From Salinarimonas ramus (GTDB lineage: Bacteria > Pseudomonadota > Alphaproteobacteria > Rhizobiales > Beijerinckiaceae): 64,000 nt of DNA. Shown in pieces: positions 17,369 to 26,486 of the stretch. Position 1 is the first letter of the stretch. Every line of letters begins with the position of its first letter. The notes beneath the pieces were generated by a model, which worked only from the letters and a program-made list of their open reading frames with translations, had not been told where the DNA came from and made no database searches. The translations under genes were made by a program, and so were the position numbers. The stretch covers positions 195,322 to 259,321 of the forward strand of contig NZ_BMMF01000006.1 in NCBI RefSeq assembly GCF_014645695.1, written 5' to 3'.

Positions 17369-18859
17369 TTACTCCGCCGCCTGTGCCCCCACTCCACCCG
17401 TCGTCGCGAGCCACGCCGCGAGATCCGCGCGCGCCCGGTCCGTCAGCGCCTTCTTCTTGGCGATGGCCTTGGCCGAGCCGCGCAGGCGCTTGCCGTTCTC
17501 CGCCTTGGGAAGGGCGGCGTCCAGCGGGGGGAAGAGGCCGAAATTGACGTTCATCGGCTGGAAGGAGCGGGGCTTCGCGGCCTTGATCTCGGCCGCCGGC
17601 GCAGCGGCGTCGCCCGCCTCGTCGTCCACCTCGTCCTCGACGGCGATGTGCCCGCCGGTGATGTGGGCGATGAGCGCGCCCATGGCGGTCGTCGGCGGCA
17701 GGAGGTCGAGGGGGCGGCCCAGCCGCTCCGCGGCGGCGAAGCGCCCGGCCATGAGGCCGACCGCCGCGCTTTCCACGTAGCCCTCGCAGCCCGTGATCTG
17801 GCCCGCGAAGCGCAGGCGCGGCGCGGCCTTCAGCCGGAGCGTCCCGTCGAGCAGGCGCGGGCTGTCGAGATAGGTGTTGCGGTGGAGGCCGCCGAGACGC
17901 GCGAATTCCGCGTTCTCGAGGCCCGGGATCATGCGGAGGATCGCGGTCTGCGCGCCGTATTTCAGCTTGGTCTGGAAGCCCACCATGTTGAACAGCGTGC
18001 CCAGCGCATTGTCCTGGCGCAGCTGCACGACGGCGTAGGGCTTCTCGTCGGGCTTGTGCGGGTTGGTGAGGCCCACCGGCTTCATCGGCCCGTGGCGCAG
18101 CGTCTCGCGGCCGCGCTCGGCCATCACCTCGATGGGCAGGCAGCCGTCGAAATAGGGCGTGGTCGCTTCCCACTCCTTGAACGCGGTCTTCTCGCCGGCG
18201 ACGAGCGCGTCGACGAAGGCCTCGTACTCGTCCCGGTTCATGGGGCAGTTGAGGTAGTCCGCGCCGGTGCCCCCCGGGCCCGGCTTGTCGTAGCGCGACT
18301 GGAACCACGCGATCCCCATGTCCACGCTCTCGCGATAGACGATGGGGGCGATGGCGTCGAAGAAGGCGAGGGCGTCGGCACCGGTGAGGTCGCGGATCGC
18401 CTCGGCGAGCGCGGGGGAGGTGAGGGGGCCCGTCGCCACGACGACGCTGTCCCAGTCCTCCGGCGGCAGGCCTGCGACCTCGCCGCGATCGATGGTCACG
18501 AGCGGGTGCGCCTCGAGCGCCGCCGTCACCGCCTCCGAGAAGCCGTCGCGATCCACCGCGAGCGCGCCGCCCGCGGGCACCTGGTGGCGGTCGCCGGTGT
18601 GCATGATCAGCGAGCCGAGCCGGCGCATCTCCTGGTGCAGCAGGCCCACCGCGTTCGCCTCGGCGTCGTCGGAGCGGAACGAGTTCGAGCAGACGAGCTC
18701 GGCGAGGCCGTGCGTCTTGTGCGCCTCGGTCATCCGGACGGGGCGCATCTCGTGCAGGATCACGGGCACGCCGGCGCTCGCGATCTGCCAGGCGGCCTCG
18801 GAGCCGGCGAGGCCGCCGCCGACGACGTGGACGGGCTTGGTGTCGGAGGTGTTCGTCAT
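17369..18859 (-). CDS. trmFO: Folate/FAD-dependent tRNA U54 methyltransferase
   Basis: A cytoplasmic flavoenzyme of 496 aa that makes ribothymidine at position 54 of tRNA using methylenetetrahydrofolate and FADH2. The FAD-binding Rossmann start [16 protein letters not shown], the [12 protein letters not shown] segment with its conserved Cys, and [20 protein letters not shown] are GidA/TrmFO hallmarks. It is longer than the Bacillus enzyme (about 435 aa) because of insertions and a Lys/Ala-rich C terminus, which is usual in alphaproteobacteria. Confidence 0.96.
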   Translation of the reverse strand: MTNTSDTKPVHVVGGGLAGSEAAWQIASAGVPVILHEMRPVRMTEAHKTHGLAELVCSNSFRSDDAEANAVGLLHQEMRRLGSLIMHTGDRHQVPAGGALAVDRDGFSEAVTAALEAHPLVTIDRGEVAGLPPEDWDSVVVATGPLTSPALAEAIRDLTGADALAFFDAIAPIVYRESVDMGIAWFQSRYDKPGPGGTGADYLNCPMNRDEYEAFVDALVAGEKTAFKEWEATTPYFDGCLPIEVMAERGRETLRHGPMKPVGLTNPHKPDEKPYAVVQLRQDNALGTLFNMVGFQTKLKYGAQTAILRMIPGLENAEFARLGGLHRNTYLDSPRLLDGTLRLKAAPRLRFAGQITGCEGYVESAAVGLMAGRFAAAERLGRPLDLLPPTTAMGALIAHITGGHIAVEDEVDDEAGDAAAPAAEIKAAKPRSFQPMNVNFGLFPPLDAALPKAENGKRLRGSAKAIAKKKALTDRARADLAAWLATTGGVGAQAAE

Positions 18860-18904
18860 CTCTCGTAGATGCGCGAGCGCTCCTTGTGCGTCAAGGCGTT
18901 CGGG

Positions 18905-19858
18905 TCACGGCGCTCGGGGCGCGGCGGCCTGCGCCTCGGCGAGGATGGAGCGGGCGAGCGTCGCATTGCCGTGCGCCATGCGCGAGACGAAGCGGCTCGC
19001 TGCCGCGCGAGCCGTGACGGGAGAAAGCCCGAACGTCTCCTCCAGGAACGTGCGGAAGGCTTCCGGGTAGGAGGGATGCGTCTCGAAGGTGCCGGGCACC
19101 GCGAGCCAGGCGAAGAAGGCGCCGCAGGTCTCCATGCCGGCTTCGATCGGGCGCCGTTGCGTCATCGCCCCCGACGCGAGCGCCGGCTGCAGCGCCTCGT
19201 GCATGGCGAGGCCGGCGACGCCGAGGAGGAGGGAGCGCTCCCCCGGCCGACGCCCGGCGAGGAGATCGCCGTGCGCGGCGCGCACGCCCATCAAGGCGCG
19301 AAACGCCCAATGCGGCCCTGCCGCCTCGTAGGCGAGATGCTCGGCCACCGCCTCGCGGCGCGCCTGCGGCAGGGCCGGTGCGGCGACGAGGAGCGCCTTC
19401 TCGGCGAGGGTGCGCGCCAGCACGCCGCGGGAGAAGGCGTCGGGCGCGATGCCGTGCCAGCCGTCGCGATAGTTCGCGCCGAGCATCCGCAGCTCCGGCT
19501 CCAGGGCGACGGTCGCGCGCACCGGCGCATCGGGACCGGCGATCGAGACGCGCCCGGCGCGGCCGCGCAGAGCCGGGTGATTGCGCGGGCGCCTGTCGCA
19601 GGTGAAGGCGGCCTCCTCCAGCGATGCGTCTGCCGCGATCACGCGGGCGATCGCCCGGCGGATCGGCTCCGGCGCGATCTCGGCCTGGATGGCGGGGACG
19701 CGGCGCGCGGGTGCCTGGTGGTCCGCGAAGCCGGCGGGCGCCGCGCCGCTGTTGTGCTCGCGCGTCGCGGCAGACGCCGCGGGCATCCAGCCGAGCGCAG
19801 CGGCGTCCTCGTGAGGCACGAGGCGAAGGATCGACGAATCGCGGCGCGGCATGTCCAT
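18905..19858 (-). CDS. Hypothetical protein, possibly leaderless mRNA
   Basis: I do not recognise this 317-aa protein. It is soluble, rich in Ala and Arg, without a signal peptide or membrane helix. The N-terminal third is polar and the C-terminal two-thirds is helical with repeated Trp/Phe-containing segments (GPHWAFRALMGVRAAHG, CGAFFAWLAVPGTF). The ATG at 19858 lacks a Shine-Dalgarno, but a good promoter ends 8 bp upstream, so translation may begin on a leaderless mRNA. It is 45 bp upstream of trmFO on the same strand and could be cotranscribed with it. Confidence 0.6.
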   Translation of the reverse strand: MDMPRRDSSILRLVPHEDAAALGWMPAASAATREHNSGAAPAGFADHQAPARRVPAIQAEIAPEPIRRAIARVIAADASLEEAAFTCDRRPRNHPALRGRAGRVSIAGPDAPVRATVALEPELRMLGANYRDGWHGIAPDAFSRGVLARTLAEKALLVAAPALPQARREAVAEHLAYEAAGPHWAFRALMGVRAAHGDLLAGRRPGERSLLLGVAGLAMHEALQPALASGAMTQRRPIEAGMETCGAFFAWLAVPGTFETHPSYPEAFRTFLEETFGLSPVTARAAASRFVSRMAHGNATLARSILAEAQAAAPRAP

Positions 19859-19865
19859 CGCAGGC

Positions 19866-19894
19866 AATCTAGCATTTCTGTCGCCGGCGAACAA
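19866..19894 (-). promoter_or_regulatory. Promoter placing the start site at an ATG
   Basis: Minus-strand TTGTTC (19889-19894), 17-bp spacer, TAGATT (19866-19871). The expected transcription start falls at about 19858, the first base of the ATG of the downstream gene. Confidence 0.55.
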
Positions 19895-19946
19895 ACGCTC
19901 CCGTCCGCGGCATGCGGTGCGCGACGCCTCAGCGGACGCGACGCCG

Positions 19947-19986
19947 AAAAGCAAGAACGCCGGCGCGGGTCACCCCGGCCGGCGTT
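19947..19986 (-). terminator. Intrinsic terminator of the DUF1127 gene
   Basis: On the minus strand AACGCCGGC (19978-19986) pairs with GCCGGCGTT (19956-19964), with further GGG/CCC pairing in the loop, followed by CTTGCTTTT. It lies 27 bp after the DUF1127 stop. Confidence 0.75.
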
Positions 19987-20013
19987 CGCGGCGGCGCAGC
20001 GATGCGTCGCGTC

Positions 20014-20169
20014 TCAGGCATGCGCGAAGCGCTTCGCGACGTGGTCGATGTCGGAGCGCGAGAGGCCGACGTCGTTGAGCTCGCGATCGGAGAGGCGCTG
20101 CAGCTCGCGCACGGTCTGGCGATAGCGCTGGTAGGCGCGGATACGGGACAGGACCCAGGTGAGGAACAT
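20014..20169 (-). CDS. DUF1127 (YjiS-like) small protein
   Basis: A 51-aa basic protein. Residues 15-45 form the DUF1127 motif: YRQTVRELQRLSDRELNDVG followed by LSRSDIDHVAKRF. Small DUF1127 proteins are common in alphaproteobacteria; in Agrobacterium and Rhodobacter they affect stress, phosphate or carbon metabolism and RNA turnover. The start at 20169 has GGAG 8 bp upstream and the mRNA ends at the terminator at 19947-19986. The 276 bp between this gene and the Anbu gene hold no further ORF that I can support. Confidence 0.92.
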   Translation of the reverse strand: MFLTWVLSRIRAYQRYRQTVRELQRLSDRELNDVGLSRSDIDHVAKRFAHA

Positions 20170-20445
20170 GGTACGGACTCCAGGGGAGGAACAGGGATTG
20201 CGCGACCCGCAGCCGGGTCCCGCGGGAGCGGGCCGGAAGCGCGTCGTGTTGTGCACTGCAATATGCTCTGTTCGACCTTGGGAGTAGGTGGAGAAAGTCG
20301 AAATCAGCCATGCGCCCGGCGCATGATCCAGCCGAGAATCGGTCACAAATCATTTACGGATGCGCTGAGCGGGACGCTTTTTGACGGTGAGTTGCCAATA
20401 TTCCGCCACGCACGTTAAGAACGCAACCTCGGCGAGAGCCGCCGA

Positions 20446-21198
20446 TCAACCCGCCCGCTTCGGACCGTAGGGCGGACGGGGGATCGCCATGTGCGCTGCA
20501 CGCAAGGCTGCCGACCAGCGTTCGCGCAGGTCGTGGAAATAGGGCTCGCCCGCCTCGATCCGGAGGTTCACCTCAGGCGCGAGCGCGCCGGGACGCAGCA
20601 CGAGCACGTCCACGGGCAGGCCGACGCCGATGTTCGAGCGCATGGTCGAATCCATCGAGATCAGCCCGATCTTGAGCGCGTCGTAGAGGTCGCCGCCGAA
20701 TCGCACCGCGCGGTCGAGGATAGGCTTGCCGTACTTGTGCTCGCCGATCTGCAGGAAGGGCGCGTCCTGCCCGCATTCGATGAAGTTGCCGGCGGCGTAG
20801 ATCATGTAGAGCCGCATGGGCCCGCCGCGGATCTGGCCGCCGAAGAGGAAGGACACGTCGAATGTGACGCCGGCCTCGGCCAGCGCCGGGCCGTGGACGG
20901 CGCGCACCTCGCGGATGGCGCGCCCGACGAGCTCGGCGGCCTTGAACAGGCTCGGCTGGTTGTCGAGCTTGGCGACGATCCCGGTCTCGGGATCCTCGAT
21001 TCCTTCCTCGAGCAGGCTCACCACCGTTTGAGAGACGGAGAGGTTGCCCGCGCTCGCGAGCGCCAGCACCCGCTCGCCGGGCCGCTCGACGACCGTGAGC
21101 TTGCGGAAGGTGGAGACGTTGTCGAGCCCCGCATTGGTGCGGGTGTCGGCGATCATCACGAGCCCCTGCTCGACGAGCAGGCCGACGCAATAGGTCAT
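20446..21198 (-). CDS. anbu: Anbu (bacterial proteasome homologue) peptidase
   Basis: A 250-aa proteasome-fold (Ntn-hydrolase) peptidase. After removal of Met the N-terminal nucleophile is Thr (MTYCVGLLVE), with the supporting Asp (IADTRTNAG, residue 18) and Lys (TFRKLTVV, residue 33) of proteasome beta subunits. SFLFGGQIRGGPMRLYMIY and GKPILDR are Anbu-specific blocks, and the C-terminal extension exceeds HslV length. No ATPase partner of the HslU type is near. Instead it ends the operon ATP-grasp / alpha-E / transglutaminase-like / Anbu, the arrangement reported for this family. The substrate is unknown; activity of related Anbu in vitro has been weak or disputed. Confidence 0.94.
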   Translation of the reverse strand: MTYCVGLLVEQGLVMIADTRTNAGLDNVSTFRKLTVVERPGERVLALASAGNLSVSQTVVSLLEEGIEDPETGIVAKLDNQPSLFKAAELVGRAIREVRAVHGPALAEAGVTFDVSFLFGGQIRGGPMRLYMIYAAGNFIECGQDAPFLQIGEHKYGKPILDRAVRFGGDLYDALKIGLISMDSTMRSNIGVGLPVDVLVLRPGALAPEVNLRIEAGEPYFHDLRERWSAALRAAHMAIPRPPYGPKRAG

Positions 21199-21240
21199 TG
21201 GCGGGGCGTCCGGAGAGAGGCGGCGGAGCCGCGGGCGGCG

Positions 21241-22164
21241 TCAGGATTGCGACTGGGACTGCGAGGAAGACGGCGGCTGGTTGCGCCCGCCGCCACCGCC
21301 CGCGTCGCCGCCGCGCATGTCTGTGAGGACGAGGCGAACGGAGAGCGTCTCCGCTCCGCCGCCGTAGCGCGCGCCGCGCACGGGCACGCAGCCCGGCGCG
21401 TCGAGCCCCATGGCCACGCGCACGTGCGCTGGCCCGGCACAGACGCCGAAGGAGGGATCGAAGGCGACCCAGCCGAGACGCGGCGCCAGCGCTTCCGCCC
21501 AGGCGTGCACGTGGCCGTGCGTCTCGTCCATGACCCGGCCGTCATCCGCGTTCTCGCCCTCGTCGGTGTCGTCGCCCCGATAGAGATAGCCCGAGACGTT
21601 GCGCGCGGGAATGCCGAGATGGCGCGCCCCGGCGACGAAGGCGTGGGCGACGTCCTGCGGCAGCCCGCGACCGGCCTCGAAGGCCTCGGCCGCGCCGACG
21701 GCCGTTCCGGCCGGGCCGCGCCGCATGGTCATGCGCTCGCACAGAGCGGTGTTGAGCGCGTGCAGCGCGGCGAGGGGGTCGGTGCGCGCCTGCGCGCCGG
21801 CCGCTTCCTCCGCGAAGGTCGCGAGCGCCTCGGAGGGCGTCGTCATCTCGGTGGTGCGCAGGAAGTAGAGGTCGGGGGCGCGCTCCACGAGGCCGCGCAC
21901 GACGCCGTGCGCTTCGTGCGTCTCCACTTCGCCTGTGACGCGGATCGTCAGGCGCTCCTCGGCCGTTTCCGCGGCGAAGCGGTGGACGATGTTGCCGAGC
22001 GCGTCCTCGCTCTGGCGCAGCGCCCCGTCGAGCGAGGGCTCGATGCGCCAGCGCACGACGTGCTGACCCACGTGCGGGCGCGGGGTCAGCCGCAGGATCT
22101 GGATGAGCCCGCGCGCGGGCTCCTCGTAGGTGTAGGTGGTCTCGTGCTCGATGCGGATGCGCAT
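21241..22164 (-). CDS. Transglutaminase-like protein lacking the catalytic Cys
   Basis: A 307-aa member of the bacterial transglutaminase/protease-like family found in Anbu operons. An N-terminal beta domain (residues 1-105, MRIRIEHETTYTYEEPARGL) precedes the papain-like core. In relatives the nucleophile lies in GxCQDxAH; here residues 167-173 read GLPQDVA, so the Cys is Pro169 (codon CCG at 21658-21660). His220 (VHAW) and Asp236 (FDPS) of the triad are kept. No other Cys lies near the site (Cys142, 242 and 259 are elsewhere). An acidic insert (GDDTDEGENADDG) follows the core helix, and the C terminus ends in a Ser/Gln tail. It is probably a non-catalytic binding subunit, or uses another nucleophile. 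Confidence 0.9.
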   Translation of the reverse strand: MRIRIEHETTYTYEEPARGLIQILRLTPRPHVGQHVVRWRIEPSLDGALRQSEDALGNIVHRFAAETAEERLTIRVTGEVETHEAHGVVRGLVERAPDLYFLRTTEMTTPSEALATFAEEAAGAQARTDPLAALHALNTALCERMTMRRGPAGTAVGAAEAFEAGRGLPQDVAHAFVAGARHLGIPARNVSGYLYRGDDTDEGENADDGRVMDETHGHVHAWAEALAPRLGWVAFDPSFGVCAGPAHVRVAMGLDAPGCVPVRGARYGGGAETLSVRLVLTDMRGGDAGGGGGRNQPPSSSQSQSQS

Positions 22165-22207
22165 GGCGTGCCTCCCGGCGTCTCGCCCGATCCCGGACGG
22201 GAGCCCC

Positions 22208-23149
22208 TCAGGTGAGGTACTGCTCCGCGATGGCCGAGCCGAGCTTGTTGTTGTCGATGATGAATTCCGTCACCCATTCGTGCAGACCGCGGCCGAACAC
22301 CTCCTCGATGCGCATGGAGGAGAGCCGCGCCGCGCAATCGCTGGCGTGGCGCTGCGCGGGGCCGCGCCGGCCGTAGAGGTCCGACATCAGGTCGAGATGG
22401 CGCACCAGGCTCTCGTAGCAGCACGCGAGCGAGCGCGGCATCTGCTTGTTGAGGATGAGCAGGTCGGCCACGAGCCAGGGCTTCACGCTCTCGCGATAGA
22501 CCCAATGGTAGGCCGTGTGCGCCTGCACCTCGCGCAGGATCGTGGTCCATTGGAAGTAGTCGAGCGAGCCGCCCACGCGCTCCGTCGGCGGCAGCAGCAC
22601 GTGATACTTCACGTCGAGGATGCGGGCGGTGTTGTCGGCGCGCTCGATGGAGACGCCGAGCCGCGTGAAATAATAGGCGTCGTTGCGCAGCATCGTGCGG
22701 TAGGCCGAGCCGTCGAAGTCGAGCGAGACGCTCTTCACCCATTCCAGGAAGCGGGCGAAGTCCTCGCGGCTCATGTCGGCGGCGTTGCGGTGCCGCTTGA
22801 GCTCGAGCCAGGCGCCGTTGATCGTCTCCCACATTTCCAGCGTCAACGCGGTGCGCACCGCGCGGGCGTTGGTGCGCGCGCGCTCCAGGCAGTTGCGGAT
22901 GGAGGAGGGGTTGTGCGGCGAGAAGGCGAGGAAGTCGCGCACCGTGTCCTCGGTCACGGCGCCGTAATGCTGGCGGAAGATCTCCGCCGAGCCCGCCGCC
23001 TCGAGCGCGCTCTCCCATTCGTTGCGCTCGCCGTAGCTCGTCGGCAGCGCCGCGAGACGCACGGTCGCGTCGAGGATGCGGGCGATGAAGTCCGCGCGCT
23101 CGGTGTAGCGGAAGAGCCAGAACAGGCTGTTGGCGGTGCGTGAGAGCAT
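22208..23149 (-). CDS. Alpha-E domain protein of the Anbu operon
   Basis: A 313-aa helical protein of the Alpha-E (DUF403) family. It opens with MLSRTANSLFWLFRYTERAD, diagnostic of the group, and contains further conserved blocks such as YYFTRLGVSIERADNTARIL and LNKQMPRSLACCYESL. The fold is an all-alpha bundle whose biochemical role is unproven. Genomic analyses pair it with circularly permuted ATP-grasp proteins in predicted peptide-bond or amide-forming systems. It lies 55 bp after the ATP-grasp gene and 43 bp before the transglutaminase-like gene. Confidence 0.93.
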   Translation of the reverse strand: MLSRTANSLFWLFRYTERADFIARILDATVRLAALPTSYGERNEWESALEAAGSAEIFRQHYGAVTEDTVRDFLAFSPHNPSSIRNCLERARTNARAVRTALTLEMWETINGAWLELKRHRNAADMSREDFARFLEWVKSVSLDFDGSAYRTMLRNDAYYFTRLGVSIERADNTARILDVKYHVLLPPTERVGGSLDYFQWTTILREVQAHTAYHWVYRESVKPWLVADLLILNKQMPRSLACCYESLVRHLDLMSDLYGRRGPAQRHASDCAARLSSMRIEEVFGRGLHEWVTEFIIDNNKLGSAIAEQYLT

Positions 23150-23204
23150 GGCCTCGTCCGTGGGTGACGCGTGACGCGAGAGAGGGTGGGGGCGGGGGAC
23201 GGCC

Positions 23205-24626
23205 TCAGCCGTCCAGCACCCAGGTGTCCTTGGTGCCGCCGCCCTGGCTCGAGTTCACCACGAGCGAGCCGTCCTTGAGCGCGACGCGGGTGAGCCCGCC
23301 GGGCACGACGCGGATCTCGTCGGCGCCCGAGAGGACGAAGGGGCGCAGGTCCACGTGCCGCGGCGCGACGCCGGAGGCGACGAAGGTCGGGCAGGTGGAG
23401 AGCGCCAGCGTCGGCTGGGCGATGAAGCCCGCCGGATCGTGCTTGAGCTTGCGCCGGAAGGTCTCGATCTGATCCTTCGTGGCGTGCGGGCCCACCAGCA
23501 TGCCGTAGCCGCCAGAGCCGTTGACCTCCTTGACGACGAGCTCGTGCAGGTGGTCGAGCACGTATCTCAGCGCCTCCTCCTCCCGGCAGCGCCAGGTCGG
23601 CACGTTCTTGAGGATCGGCTCCTCGTCGAGGAAGAAGCGGATGATCTCCGGCATGTAGGTGTACACCGCCTTGTCGTCGGCGATGCCGGTTCCGACGGCG
23701 TTGGCGAGCGTGATGTTGCCCGCTTGATAGGCACTGAAGAGCCCGGGCACGCCCAGCACCGAATCGGGGCGGAAGGCGAGGGGATCGAGGAAGTCGTCGT
23801 CGATGCGCCGGTAGAGCACGTCGAGGCGCTTGGGGCCCTCCGTCGTGCGCATGTAGACGCGATCCTCGCGCACGAACAGGTCGGAGGCCTCCACCAGCTC
23901 CACGCCGAGCTGGTCGGCGAGGAAGGAGTGCTCGTAATAGGCCGAGTTGAATTGCCCCGGCGTCAGGAGCGCGACGGTGGGGTCCTTCTTGCCGGAATTG
24001 GGCGCCACCGAGCGCAGCGTCGCGAGCAGCGCGTCGGGATAGTTCTCCACCGGCGCGACGCGATGCTGGGCGAACAGCTCGGGGAAGAGCCGCATCATCA
24101 CCTCGCGGTTCTCCAGCATGTAGGAGACGCCCGAGGGTGTGCGCGCATTGTCCTCGAGGACGTAGAACGTGTCCTCGTCGACGCGCACGAGATCGATGCC
24201 GGCGATGTGGCAATAGATGCCGTGGGGCACCGCGATGCCCTGCATCTCGAGCCGATAATGCTCGTTCTTGAGGATCAGCTCGGGCGGGACGATGCCGGCC
24301 TTGAGCGCCGTCTGCGGCCCGTAGAGATCCGCCAGGAACAGGTTGAGCGCCTTGACGCGCTGCTTGAGCCCCGTCTCGACCTTCTCCCATTCGGGCTTGG
24401 TGATCACCCGCGGGATGATGTCGAAGGGGATGAGCCGCTCCGTCGTCTCGGCGTCGCCGTAGACGGCGAAGGTGATGCCGATGCGCCGGAAGAACAGCTC
24501 CGCCTGGCTTCGCCGCGCGTCGAACACGTCGCGCGGCGTGGTGTCGAGCCAGCGCTTCAGCTTCCCGTAGGCCGCCCGGCAGGCATCCGGGCCCTGGCCG
24601 CCATGCATCTCGTCGAACGCCGCCAT
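23205..24626 (-). CDS. Circularly permuted type 2 ATP-grasp protein
   Basis: A 473-aa ATP-grasp enzyme of the circularly permuted class (DUF404/DUF407). The first gene of the Anbu operon, it starts MAAFDEMHGG with GGGAG upstream. Family blocks seen are LFLADLYGPQTALKAGIVP, the YHIAGIDLVRVDEDTFYVLED-like segment in part, NSAYYEHSFLADQLGVELVE, and the ATP-site VVKEVNGSGGYGMLVGP. Such proteins are predicted to ligate an amino group to a carboxylate using ATP, possibly building or marking a peptide that Anbu later cuts; no product is known. Confidence 0.94.
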   Translation of the reverse strand: MAAFDEMHGGQGPDACRAAYGKLKRWLDTTPRDVFDARRSQAELFFRRIGITFAVYGDAETTERLIPFDIIPRVITKPEWEKVETGLKQRVKALNLFLADLYGPQTALKAGIVPPELILKNEHYRLEMQGIAVPHGIYCHIAGIDLVRVDEDTFYVLEDNARTPSGVSYMLENREVMMRLFPELFAQHRVAPVENYPDALLATLRSVAPNSGKKDPTVALLTPGQFNSAYYEHSFLADQLGVELVEASDLFVREDRVYMRTTEGPKRLDVLYRRIDDDFLDPLAFRPDSVLGVPGLFSAYQAGNITLANAVGTGIADDKAVYTYMPEIIRFFLDEEPILKNVPTWRCREEEALRYVLDHLHELVVKEVNGSGGYGMLVGPHATKDQIETFRRKLKHDPAGFIAQPTLALSTCPTFVASGVAPRHVDLRPFVLSGADEIRVVPGGLTRVALKDGSLVVNSSQGGGTKDTWVLDG

Positions 24627-24765
24627 TCGCTCCCTCGTCGTTCCGAGCGCCCGCGTTCGCCGCGGGTCGCAATCGCGAGCGTAGAGGCAAGAGGCACGCC
24701 AGGGGAACCCCCCGCGAAAGGCGTATGGTCGCGCCGGGGCGTCGGCGAGTGGATTTCTCGCACCC

Positions 24766-25389
24766 TCACGGCGCGCGCACCGCCACGCTCGCGACCCCCG
24801 CGCCGACGAGGGCGGTGCCGCCCGCGCGGTTGACGATCCGCAGCACGCCCGGGCGCCGCACGAGGCCGCGGGCGCGCGCGGCGAGGAGCGCGTATCCGAA
24901 GGCGTTGGCGAAGGCGAGGACGAGGAAGGTGATCTCGAAGACGAGGAGCTGGGCCAGGAAATCGCCCGCGGGATCGAGGAATTGCGGCAGGAAGGCCACG
25001 AAGAAGACGATGCTCTTGGGGTTGAGCGTCGTCACGAGCCAGGCGTGGGCGAGCATGCGTCCCGGCCGGCTCGCGCCTCCGCGCTCGGGGAGGGACGCAC
25101 CCGCGCCGCCGGCGCGCCAGAGCTGGATGCCCATCCAGACGAGATAGGCGGCGCCCACCCATTTCAGCACGAGGAAGGCCGTGGCCGAGGCCGAGAGCAG
25201 CGCGCCGACGCCCAGCATCGAGAGCGTCATCGCCGTGAAGTCGCCGAGCGCGACGCCCGTCGCCATCGGCAGCGCCACGCGCCAGCCCTGGCCGAGCGCA
25301 TAGGACACGACGAGGAGCACGGTCGGCCCGGGAATCACGAGCAGGATCGCGGATGCGGCCGTGAAGGCGGCCCAGGTTTCGAAGGTCAT
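24766..25389 (-). CDS. LysE-family amino-acid exporter
   Basis: An inner-membrane exporter of 207 aa with about six helices. The N terminus MTFETWAAFTAASAILLVIPGPTV carries the PGP motif of RhtB/LysE proteins, and TTLNPKSIVFFVAFLPQF is the second conserved block. The start at 25389 puts the first helix at the N terminus; the longer open frame to 25728 is antisense to the next gene. The exported compound (homoserine, threonine, lysine or other) cannot be told. Confidence 0.92.
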   Translation of the reverse strand: MTFETWAAFTAASAILLVIPGPTVLLVVSYALGQGWRVALPMATGVALGDFTAMTLSMLGVGALLSASATAFLVLKWVGAAYLVWMGIQLWRAGGAGASLPERGGASRPGRMLAHAWLVTTLNPKSIVFFVAFLPQFLDPAGDFLAQLLVFEITFLVLAFANAFGYALLAARARGLVRRPGVLRIVNRAGGTALVGAGVASVAVRAP

Positions 25390-25636
25390 GGCGTCGCTCC
25401 CCCTCGCGCGCGGAGGGGCGCTGATCGCCCGACTTCGCGTCTCCTCCGAGTGAAGACACGCCGCCGCGCGCTCCGCAACCGCCTCGCGCCAGCTGCCCGC
25501 GTGCGGGCACACGACGTCTCCACGTCCGCAACGACACGGGCCTAGGCGGCGGGCGAAAAATCGGTCACTCTCGGCTCTCCCCCGATACCGACCATGCATG
25601 CGAGACGATGCGAACCGTACGGGTAGAGGGAACGCC

Positions 25637-26479
25637 ATGGCCGACACCACAGACGCCGATTTCACGGCCACGCCGCATCGTGCGGACGCCGCGCGCCCGC
25701 GCAGCGAGCCGATCGTGCGCACCATCACGCGCGACGACGTGCGCGCCGCCCTCTCCGAGGGCCTGAGCGATTTCCGCGCCGCCCCGCGATTCGGGCTCTT
25801 CTTCGGGGCGGTCTACGCGTTGGGCGGCATCGCCCTCGTGATCCTCACCGCCTATTCGGGCATGGGCTACCTCGCCTATCCCCTCGCCGCCGGCTTCGCG
25901 CTGATCGGACCGTTCGTGGCGGTGGGGCTCTACGAGGTCTCGCGCCGGCGCGAGACCGGAGAGGCGCTGGCCTTCGGCCCGGTGCTCGGCGTCGTGTTCA
26001 GCCAGTCGAAGCGCGAGCTCGGCTGGATGGCGTTCGTGACGCTGTTCGTGATGATCATCTGGATGTACCAGGTGCGCCTGCTGCTGGCGATCTTCCTGGG
26101 CTTCCAGTCCTTCGCGACGCTGGGCGACTTCCTCACCGTGGTGTTCACGACGCCCGAGGGGCTGATGTTCCTCGTCGTGGGCAACCTCGTCGGCGCGGTG
26201 CTCGCGGCGGCGCTCTTCTCGCTGACGGTGGTCTCGTTCCCGCTGCTGCTCGACCGCGACGTCGACTTCATCACGGCGATGATCACCTCGGTGAAGGCCG
26301 TGGTGACCAACCCCAAGCCCATGCTCGGCTGGGCGGCCTTCATCGTGGCGACGCTGGTGCTGGCCATCGTGCCGTTCTTCCTGGGCCTCCTCATCGTGCT
26401 CCCGGCCCTGGGGCACGCGACCTGGCGGCTCTACCGCCGCCTCGTCGAGCCGGCGCCCGAGAGCGCCGAGGCGGCGTGA
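25637..26479 (+). CDS. DUF2189 integral membrane protein
   Basis: A 280-aa membrane protein of DUF2189, with six or so helices from residue 55 to 265 and the typical segment RDDVRAALSEGLSDFRAAP ahead of the first helix. Conserved PLLLDRDVDFITAMITSVKA and a closing LGHATWRLYRRLV are also seen. No function is established. GTAGAGGGAACGCC upstream of the ATG supports the start. It converges with the DsbA-family gene 7 bp downstream. Confidence 0.88.
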   Translation: MADTTDADFTATPHRADAARPRSEPIVRTITRDDVRAALSEGLSDFRAAPRFGLFFGAVYALGGIALVILTAYSGMGYLAYPLAAGFALIGPFVAVGLYEVSRRRETGEALAFGPVLGVVFSQSKRELGWMAFVTLFVMIIWMYQVRLLLAIFLGFQSFATLGDFLTVVFTTPEGLMFLVVGNLVGAVLAAALFSLTVVSFPLLLDRDVDFITAMITSVKAVVTNPKPMLGWAAFIVATLVLAIVPFFLGLLIVLPALGHATWRLYRRLVEPAPESAEAA

Positions 26480-26486
26480 GGCGCGC

